From: Sphingomonas sp. J315
GTDB lineage: Bacteria; Pseudomonadota; Alphaproteobacteria; Sphingomonadales; Sphingomonadaceae
Direction: 5' to 3'
Length of the DNA: 64,000 nucleotides
NCBI RefSeq assembly: GCF_024666595.1
Contig: NZ_CP088296.1
Coordinates: forward strand, 2,966,501-3,030,500
Shown here: in pieces, positions 57,593 to 64,000 of the stretch
Layout: each line of letters opens with the position of its first letter
Numbering within the stretch: the first letter of the stretch is position 1
Notes under the pieces: model-generated
Seen by the model: the letters and a program-made list of their open reading frames with translations, nothing else
Database searches by the model: none
Told to the model about the DNA's origin: nothing
Position numbers and translations under genes: made by a program

Positions 57593-58066
57593 TTACCCCA
57601 CATCTAATTGATGTGAATTCGGCTCATGAGCTGGATGGCGTTCAACGCCATCCAGCTTTGACGCAGCCCTCTCCATCGAAGCCTTTCTCGCTACAAATGT
57701 CTGACCAATATCCTTAGCTTGACCAGCTGGTAGTTTTTCAATCGCCCTCTGAATGTAGCTAAGCTCATCTTGAAGTGTGTCGCGTGGAACTAGGCCACAA
57801 TGCACTTGCTGATCTAGCCAGAATATTGCTGCATTGACAATATAATCAGCGCGCTTCATTTCTCTCGAAATTCTGATTGAATTCAGATAGTGTTCGCTGC
57901 CCTTTTCAAAATTTCCGCGCCTAAATTCGAGCAGGCCCTGTGCGGCTTCGGCAAACGCGGAAATCTCTCGGTTGCTACCTGCCATCTTGTATAGTTCTTT
58001 TACGTGATCCTGCGCTTGCTTTAGGTCGCCACCATACGCGGCGTCTAACCGGTCCTCTGCATCACA
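57593..58066 (-). pseudogene. N-terminally truncated TPR-like gene
   Basis: The minus frame is open from a stop near 58067 to 57593. It reads RLDAAYGGDLKQAQDHVKEL before the first ATG at 57985, then 130 residues of TPR-like helices (AQGLLEFRRGNFEKGSEHYL, NAAIFWLDQQVHCG). The coding sense clearly runs into the neighbouring gene's leader with no start codon. Base composition is lower in GC than the flanks. This looks like the end of an acquired gene cut by rearrangement. Confidence 0.65.
57629..57657. repeat. Perfect 29-base palindrome
   Basis: Arms AGCTGGATGGCGTT and AACGCCATCCAGCT around a single C. It lies 77 bases after the acyl-CoA dehydrogenase stop, inside the 3' end of the truncated TPR gene, and could act as a transcription stop for either strand. 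Confidence 0.7.
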
Positions 58067-58086
58067 TCAGCAAAGGACCTGCGGAA

Positions 58087-58959
58087 ATGAACGCCTTCAC
58101 CCCCGCCGAACCGGCGCCCTACGACGTCTCGACTTTCAACCACGCCGCCTTCCACGAACTCGAACCCGGGGTGCCCGATGCCCAGCGTTACGACGGCTGG
58201 ACCGCCGAAAAGCAGAAGCGCTTCCTCACCGCCCTCGCGCGTGGGCATAATGTGACCAAGGCGTGCGCCATCGTCGGCATGTCGCGCCAGACCGCCTATG
58301 CCCTGCGCGACAGCGCGCGCGGCGCGGCGTTCGCGCTGGGGTGGAAGGCGGCTCAGCTGCGCGCCCGCGACTCCCTCGCCGACGAACTGATGGACCGCGC
58401 CTTCAACGGCGTGCGCGAATCCGTCACCGGCGACGATGGCCGCATCACCACGCGTCACCGCTACGACAACCAGCTGGCGTGGAAGATGCTGAACCGGCTC
58501 GACAAGCGCGCCGACGCCGCCTGCACCGATGCCGACGCCGCCGCCGTCCGGCTCGCCGCGGCGGACTTCGAACAGTATCTCGATCTGGTCGAACAATCGG
58601 CGGCACCGGGCCGCGCCGGCGTGTTCCTCGCCGCGCGCTTCGGGGCGGCGGGGGTGGCGAGTGAGGACGACCTCGCCCCGATCCGCACGCTCGCCCGCGC
58701 CGATCGCTGGCTGCGCACCCATGTCGATGACAGCGCCGCCGTCCCCGCCACCGACCTCGACCCCGCCGACCGCGCGACATGGACCGACGAACAATGGCGC
58801 CGCGCCGAAGCCATCGGCCTTGTCGCGCTCGCCGCCGAAGCCCCGCCGGAGGAGGCGCCTGACAGCCCGTCCGACACCCGCGATTCTTGTCAGGATCGTC
58901 TGGCCTTCTCCGATGTTCATGACGGTCTGGTCCGGTGGAGCGACGCGCATCGCGCCTAG
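58087..58959 (+). CDS. Conserved HTH protein interrupted by an in-frame TAG
   Basis: ATG 58087 gives 290 aa to TAG 58957. A helix-turn-helix like that of terminase small subunits lies at about 40-75 (RFLTALARGHNVTKACAIVG, MSRQTAYALRDSARG). After the stop the same frame stays open and reads RTDFPPPPGFDGYEEGELLV and an acidic/Ala-rich helix up to about 59160. The sequence across the stop (HRA-stop-RTDF) looks continuous. The stop is therefore likely a point change or error from a Tyr codon, or the protein is read through. Function is unknown. Confidence 0.7.
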   Translation: MNAFTPAEPAPYDVSTFNHAAFHELEPGVPDAQRYDGWTAEKQKRFLTALARGHNVTKACAIVGMSRQTAYALRDSARGAAFALGWKAAQLRARDSLADELMDRAFNGVRESVTGDDGRITTRHRYDNQLAWKMLNRLDKRADAACTDADAAAVRLAAADFEQYLDLVEQSAAPGRAGVFLAARFGAAGVASEDDLAPIRTLARADRWLRTHVDDSAAVPATDLDPADRATWTDEQWRRAEAIGLVALAAEAPPEEAPDSPSDTRDSCQDRLAFSDVHDGLVRWSDAHRA

Positions 58960-59173
58960 CGCACCGATTTCCCACCACCCCCCGGCTTCGACGGCTACGA
59001 GGAGGGCGAACTCCTCGTCGACGACTATCAACGCGAATTGACGGAAGAGGAGGAAGCCGCCGTCACGGCCGCCGATGCCGCCGAACGCGCCCAACTGATC
59101 GCCGCCGGCCACGCCGCCCGTGAAGCCTGGCTCGCTAAGACCCGCGCGGCGGCGGGGCTGGGGGCACCCAATA

Positions 59174-59286
59174 ATCCTCCCCCGCCAGGGAGTGTCGGGA
59201 TGGATTGCTCCCAGCAATCAAGCCGGTGCCGGGGGCACCGGCGACCCGACACTGTGGCGCGCAAAGCGCGACGGAGGGGGAGGAAG
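59174..59286. repeat. CTCCCCC-type extragenic repeat, composite
   Basis: The outer part is AATCCTCCCCCGCCAGGGA and GACGGAGGGGGAGGAA. The inner part has its own arms, GTGTCGGG and CCCGACAC, around GATGGATTGCTCCCAGCAAT. It occupies the end of the reading frame of the interrupted HTH gene. Confidence 0.65.
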
Positions 59287-59356
59287 GGAAACCGCCCGTG
59301 GAGGAATAGTCGCGCCACCCCCTTGAGCCTTTCGCCCACCCCGCCATAACGGAGGA

Positions 59357-59842
59357 ATGCTACTCCCGGACACGCCGCTTCACCCGCTCGAGCGCGGCCA
59401 GCTCAACGCGATGCGCCTCACCGGTGCGGCCTTCTGGGCCGTCGCCACGCTTGTCTCGATCGGACCGGGCTTCGGCCTCAGCACCGCGTTCGACTGGTTC
59501 CCGCTGTGGCTCCCACCGCTGGTCATCGCCCCGCTCGGGCTATGGTCGGTGCTCTATGCCACGCCCAAGCGCTGGAGCCGCTGGGGCTGGGCGTGGACGG
59601 GGAAGGAACTGCACGTCGCCTCGGGATGGCTCGCCCGCCGCCACACCATCGTCCCCGCCGCGCGCGTCCAGCATATCGACGTGGCACAGGGGCCGATCGA
59701 GCGGATGTTCGGCGTCGCCACATTGGTCCTCCACACCGCGGGGACCGCGAACAGCGAGGTGCAGCTGCCCGGCATCACCCGCGAGACGGCGGAGGAGATC
59801 CGCGACGCGATCCGCGACCAGCTCACGGTCGACCCGTGGTGA
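59357..59842 (+). CDS. Bacterial PH-domain membrane protein (YdbS-like)
   Basis: The 161-aa protein has two N-terminal transmembrane helices (GAAFWAVATLVSIGPGFGL, WLPPLVIAPLGLWSVLYA) and a bacterial PH domain with WAWTGKELHVASGWLARRHTIVP and ARVQHIDVAQGPIERMFG, the usual family core. YdbS/YdbT pairs are membrane proteins of unclear role, linked in some bacteria to resistance against antimicrobial peptides. It overlaps its partner gene by four bases (GTGA). Confidence 0.9.
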   Translation: MLLPDTPLHPLERGQLNAMRLTGAAFWAVATLVSIGPGFGLSTAFDWFPLWLPPLVIAPLGLWSVLYATPKRWSRWGWAWTGKELHVASGWLARRHTIVPAARVQHIDVAQGPIERMFGVATLVLHTAGTANSEVQLPGITRETAEEIRDAIRDQLTVDPW

Positions 59843-61319
59843 GCGCGGAGGTGAGCGAGGGGGTGGCCGAACCGGAGACGCTTGAGGACCACGAACCCCG
59901 CCGCGTCCATCCGGGCACGATTGGCATCTGGTTCCTCAAAAAGGCGCCCCAGAACGTCGTCGGCCTGCCCGCGATCATCGGCATCACCTCCGGCCGCGGC
60001 CTCGGCTGGATCGCTTTGGCGGCGCTAGTGGTCGGCGCTGCCAGTCTGGTGTGGACCTGGATCAACTGGCGGCGCTTCACCTATGCCGTCACCGACAGCG
60101 AATTGGTGGTCGAACGCGGCCTACTCAACCGCACCCGCCGCTCGATCCCCTTGGAGCGCATTCAGGACGTCGGCATCGAACAGGGCCCGCTGTCCCGCAT
60201 CTTCGGCCTCGCCGAAGTCCGCGTCGAAACCGGCGGCGGCGACAAGGACGAAGCGGTCTTGGACAGCGTCTCCCTGTCCGAAGCCGCCCGGCTGCGCGGA
60301 GCCCTGCGCGGCGCCCCGGTGAAGCGGGTCAGCACCGGCCTCGACCTGCCGGTCGAGGACACGCTGACCGAAGTGTTTGTGATGTCGCCGCAGCGGGTGT
60401 TCCTGCTGGGATTGTTCAGTTTCTCGCTGGTCTGGATCGCCGCCCTTGCCACCGCGATCCAGTTCATCGGCGATGCGATGGGCTTCGGCTGGGACGAAAT
60501 CGCCGACATGGCGCAATCGGCCCAGGGCGAAGTGCGCAGCCGGTTGACCTACTCCACCGGCTTCGGCCTGTTCGGTGTGGTAGTGCTGTTGGGGGTGATC
60601 ACCGGGGTGGCCCGGACGGTGCTGCGCGAATGGAATTTCAAGCTGCGCGCCGGGATCGGCCGGTTCCGCCGCACCAGGGGGTTGCTGACCCGCAGCGAAG
60701 TGGTCGTGGCGATGCGCCGCATCCAGCTGGCCCTGATCCAGCGCGGACCGTTCCGGGGGCTGCTCGGCTGGAATGCCCTGAGTTTCCAGACGCTTGGTGG
60801 CAGCAACGACCCCAGCGGCCGTCAGGTCATGGCCCCCTGGCCCGCGATTTCGAAGTGGCCGGAATTGTCGACCGCGCCGGTCTGCCCCCCTTCGAACGAT
60901 TGCCGCTCCGCCCCGTAGCCCCGGCCCATATCCTTCGGGCCCTCGTCCTCGCCGTTCCGCTGCCCCTGCTGGTCATCGCCGCCGCCCTGCTGCTGACCCC
61001 CTTGGCCTGGCTAGGCCTGATCCTCACCGTCCCGCCGGTCCTCACCGCCCTGCTGCAACGCAAATTCCACCGCTACGCCCTCCTCAGCGCCAGCCTGCAA
61101 GTAATGCGAGGCGTGCTGGCCCAGCGCGACTGGATCGTCCCGGTCGACAATGTTCAGGTCGTGACCCTCCGTCAGGGCCTGATCCAGCGCTGGCTGGGGC
61201 TGGTGACGGTCGAAGTCGACACCGCCGGAGCCGGAATGGGGCCGACGCCCGCCGTGGTCGACGTCACAGCAGAAGACGGCGCAACCCTGGCCCGCGACCT
61301 GGCCGCCGGGATCAGTTAG
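59839..61319 (+). CDS. PH-domain membrane protein (YdbT-like, frameshifted)
   Basis: GTG 59839 opens a protein of about 493 aa with three PH-like repeats and several transmembrane pairs. The first frame stops after QVMAPWPAISK. Adding one C to the C5 run 60833-60837 turns this into VMAPLARDFEVAGIVDRAG and leads through LALAVPLPLLVIAAALLLTP-type helices to the last repeat (LASLQVMRGVLAQRDWIVP region, QVVTLRQGLIQRWLGL). Repeats share LERIQDVGIEQGPLSRIFGL-like cores. It is the usual partner of the preceding gene. Confidence 0.85.
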
Positions 61320-62632
61320 TGGCTGGAGGAACGACCGGAGCCGGATCGCTCTTCCGCCGAACCCCGCTCAGCCCATCCGGCCCACCCGGCGTCGCCGAAG
61401 GAGCCGGGGCAGGGGCAGCCGCCGCAACCGGCGTCCGCCGCATGCATTGGATCGGGCTGGGCCGCTTGAATTCCCCGCAATTCCACAGCGCCTTGCCGAA
61501 CCCCTGTTCCTTGTCGCGAAGATAGCTGAACGACATCGCCTCGATCTGCGCCGGGGTCAGCGCCGCGCCAACCGCCGGCACCTTGGCCCGATCGGTCCAG
61601 CCCAGAAACTTGCAATAGGCCCGCTCGCCACAGGTCCGGATCGCCAGCGCCGCAAAGCCATCCGCCCCCATCGCCTTGTCCAGCGCGACATGGAAACTGT
61701 CGCCCCCCGCCGCCACCGGCTTGGGCACCGCAGACTCCGGAATGGTGTCCGGATCGAGCATCGCCGCCGGGTCGACCACCCCGGCCAAAGCGACTTCGCC
61801 GCCAGCATGGAAAGGGGAGAGCGCGGCCATCTTGGCAAAAACCGGCTCCGAGCCGGCATAGCCCCGCCGGAACGCTGCCGGCGTGCCCCACCACCCGGTC
61901 CAGCGGAAGAAGAGGTGCGTGTTCACCTCCGCCACCTTGTCCAGGCTGGAGCTCCAGTAAGGCACCACCCAGTCGGTGTGGTAATGCGTCGAATACCCGA
62001 CCTTGGCGAACACCGCCCCCGTCAGCGCCTGCTGCGCGATCGTCTGCGCCCGGCCCCAGGCGGCGGGGGGAGGGGATACGCCGCATCGCGCCGTCACAGG
62101 TGAAGGTGAACTGGCACCCCGTCCGACGCTCCTGCCCCTGGAACACGACGCCGCACACCGATTTGGGGAAAGCGGGGTGCCGCATCCGGTTGAGCACCAC
62201 CTGCGCCACCGCGCGCTGGCCGACCGGATCGTCGCCCGCCTCATACCAGGTCGCCGCAGCAAGGCAGTCGACCGCTCGCCCGAAATCCTCCGCCCCGGCG
62301 TCGAGGATCAGCGGGCGCGCCGCCGGATTGGGGGCGGTGGAAAAGGGGATCGTCGCATTGAATGTCCGCGCATCTTGCATCGACAGCGCGGCGAGCCGCA
62401 CCGGCTCGACCTCGGGCAGCTCGGCCTTGGGCACGACTCGTTTGGGGCGCGTGATCTCCGCCAGCACCGGAACGTCCGGCACAGGTGCGAGTTGCACCAC
62501 AGCCAACGGCACCGCGACAGCGCCGAGCGCAATCGCCGCAAGCGCGAGCCTCAGACCCGGCGCAAGCCGCGGCGTCGCTACCGGTACGAGAGATGAGGTC
62601 ACAGGGAGCGCGCGGTCCTTCAGCGGCGACAA
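61312..62632 (-). CDS. SleB-type cell-wall hydrolase (frameshifted)
   Basis: Two frames form a protein of about 439 aa. The first has a membrane anchor (LALAAIALGAVAVPLAVVQL) and the hydrolase_2 start: CLAAATWYEAGDDPVGQRAV with the catalytic Glu, VVLNRMRHPAFPKSVCGVVF and CQFTFTCDGAMRR. One base too many in the G6 run 62065-62070 breaks the frame. Beyond it PSPAAWGRAQTIAQQALTG and THYHTDWVVPYWSSSLDKV continue the domain. A Pro/Ala-rich tail follows. It should cleave peptidoglycan (amidase or lytic transglycosylase type). Its 3' end overlaps the converging PH gene by eight bases. Confidence 0.87.
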
Positions 62633-62718
62633 GCCAACAACGCTGGCCGTCGTCCTTTAGCGCAAGACAAGCGCGCGGCAAACCGCGCCGCGCCCCCCGG
62701 ACGTCAGACCGCCTCAGT

Positions 62719-63033
62719 TCAGGGCCAGAAGCCCGTCGCCTCGCACAGGTCCCACTGGTCTGCCACCTTCATGCGGCAGCTGCTGTCGATCGCATTGCAG
62801 CGCGCATATTCGCGCTCATAGCGCTTGAAGCAGCTTTCCAGAGCCTTGGCTTGCGGTGCGCCTGCGGGTTTGACCGCGGTTTGGACCAGCCGTGCGCTGG
62901 CAGCCGGTGCGGCAACTGCGGCCACCTTGGCACCCGCAGCCCGCACAGCAGAGGTCTTGTCGCTGCCGAACACCATCGGCCACGCCAGAAAGATTGCCAG
63001 CATCACGCTGACACAGATCATTGCATTCCGCAC
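62719..63033 (-). CDS. Small exported protein of unknown function
   Basis: The 104-aa product has an N-terminal hydrophobic segment (MICVSVMLAIFLAWPMVFG), an Ala/Val-rich spacer and a C-terminal region with four Cys (SCFKRYEREYARCNAIDSSC, WDLCEATGFWP) that could form two disulfides. No family is recognised. Confidence 0.65.
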   Translation of the reverse strand: MRNAMICVSVMLAIFLAWPMVFGSDKTSAVRAAGAKVAAVAAPAASARLVQTAVKPAGAPQAKALESCFKRYEREYARCNAIDSSCRMKVADQWDLCEATGFWP

Positions 63034-63102
63034 GATTTCCCCCGGAATCCGTGTTCCCCGACTCAGGACAGCTTATTCGTTTTGGGACGGAATGCGAGTC
63101 TT

Positions 63103-64000
63103 TCAGGCCTCCGGAAGGAAGTCCGGAACACTCAAATAGCGCTCACCTGTATCATAATTGAACCCTAGCACGCGCGAACCGGCCGGAAGATCGCCCAGCT
63201 TCTTCGCAATCGCCGCCAGAGTCGCGCCCGACGAGATGCCGACGAGCATGCCTTCCTCACGCGCCGCGCGGCGGGCGAATTCCTTGGCGTCGGCGGCATC
63301 GACCTGAATCGCACCATCAATCGCGTCAGTATGGAGGTTTTTCGGAACAAAGCCCGCGCCGATACCCTGGATCGGATGCGGACCCGGCTGCCCCCCTGAA
63401 ATGACTGGCGACAGTTCAGGCTCGACCGCGAATACTTTGAGGCTGGGCCAGCTTTTCTTCAACGTCTCGGCGACCCCGGTGATGTGCCCGCCGGTACCCA
63501 CTCCGGTGATGATCACATCGGGCGGGCTGTCGGCGAAGTCCGCGAGGATCTCCTGCGCGGTGGTGCGGACGTGGACATCGATATTGGCCGAATTCTCGAA
63601 CTGCTGTGGCATCCACGCGCCCGGTGTCGATTCGACGATCTCGATCGCCCGCTCGATTGCGCCCTTCATCCCCTTTTCACGCGGGGTGAGGTCGAAGCTC
63701 GCGCCATAGGCCAGCATCAGGCGGCGGCGCTCGATGCTCATGCTTTCCGGCATCACCAGGACCAGCTTGTACCCCTTTACCGCCGCGACCATCGCCAGGC
63801 CGACGCCGGTATTGCCGCTGGTCGGCTCGACGATCGTGCCGCCGGGCTTCAGGCTGCCATCGGCCTCCGCCGCCTCGATCATCGCCAGCGCGATGCGGTC
63901 CTTGATCGAGCCGCCGGGGTTGGAGCGCTCCGACTTGATCCACACTTCGGCATCGGGGAACAGCTTGCTCACCCTGATGTGCGGCGTGTTGCCGATCGTT
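63103..64000 (-). CDS. cysK: Cysteine synthase A, 5' end outside the window
   Basis: The frame runs to the window edge ([10 protein letters not shown] before [11 protein letters not shown]), so only the first residues are missing. PLP-dependent O-acetylserine sulfhydrylase features are present: [12 protein letters not shown] with the Schiff-base Lys, [24 protein letters not shown] and [10 protein letters not shown]. It joins sulfide and O-acetylserine into cysteine. No partner sulfur gene is in the window. Confidence 0.94.
   Translation of the reverse strand, partial: TIGNTPHIRVSKLFPDAEVWIKSERSNPGGSIKDRIALAMIEAAEADGSLKPGGTIVEPTSGNTGVGLAMVAAVKGYKLVLVMPESMSIERRRLMLAYGASFDLTPREKGMKGAIERAIEIVESTPGAWMPQQFENSANIDVHVRTTAQEILADFADSPPDVIITGVGTGGHITGVAETLKKSWPSLKVFAVEPELSPVISGGQPGPHPIQGIGAGFVPKNLHTDAIDGAIQVDAADAKEFARRAAREEGMLVGISSGATLAAIAKKLGDLPAGSRVLGFNYDTGERYLSVPDFLPEA

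Overview
The window reads as chromosomal DNA of a high-GC alphaproteobacterium, most likely a Sphingomonas-type member of the Sphingomonadaceae. The reasons are three large TonB-dependent receptors, a CC0125/CC1285-type lipoprotein, a small GIY-YIG protein framed by extragenic palindromes, dispersed CTCCCCC-rich palindromes, and a MerR regulator next to a 599-aa acyl-CoA dehydrogenase. This assignment is inference from gene content; no 16S gene is present.

Layout. (1) 1-735: the 5' part of an APC-type permease. (2) 1.0-10.8 kb: an unusual accessory block. A SARP/TolB-like/TPR regulator is followed on the minus strand by a secreted unknown, a subtilisin-like protease, a patatin-like lipoprotein and an amidohydrolase lipoprotein. 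A large FAD-linked oxidase diverges from it. (3) 11.2-16.7 kb: a YtrA-type GntR regulator, an ABC ATPase, a permease with a large extracytoplasmic domain and a TonB-dependent receptor. Similar 23-nt operators lie upstream of the regulator and of the receptor. (4) 16.9-22.9 kb: a second TonB receptor translationally coupled to a sialate/acetyl-xylan-type O-acetylesterase, with a broken second esterase upstream. (5) 23.2-28.6 kb: PDZ protein, PprX-like redoxin and DsbD/ScsB-type reductase, divergent from an OmpR-type two-component system. (6) 28.7-33.1 kb: HisKA_2-type kinase, SWIB protein and a third TonB receptor. (7) 33.4-50.2 kb: mostly housekeeping genes: folE, a pteridine-reductase-like SDR, folB, secA, tRNA-Asn, nadK, moaA, a c-di-GMP enzyme, an FKBP isomerase, a GIY-YIG unit, an SDR, purF and katG. 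(8) 50.4-64 kb: a cNMP-binding/thioredoxin-reductase-like fusion, a 22-aa Cys-rich microprotein, PilZ, an M28 peptidase, hisI, a MerR regulator with acyl-CoA dehydrogenase, two PH-domain proteins, a cell-wall hydrolase and cysK (cut by the window end).

A caution runs through the window. At least eight otherwise normal genes are broken by small indels. Nearly all fall in short G/C or T runs and all are restored by adding or removing one base (one case: a CG dinucleotide). The pattern looks more like homopolymer error in the assembly than real gene decay. I annotate these genes as full spans and say where the frame changes.

Most distinctive candidates for new biology: the secreted protease-lipase-amidohydrolase block with its own composite regulator; the shared YtrA-type operators linking an ABC exporter to a TonB receptor; a shared LiuR-like operator linking a MerR/acyl-CoA dehydrogenase pair to a TonB receptor; a GIY-YIG gene bracketed by a perfect 31-bp inverted repeat that recurs elsewhere as an extragenic palindrome; and a Cys-rich microprotein gene with a clear Shine-Dalgarno and terminator.
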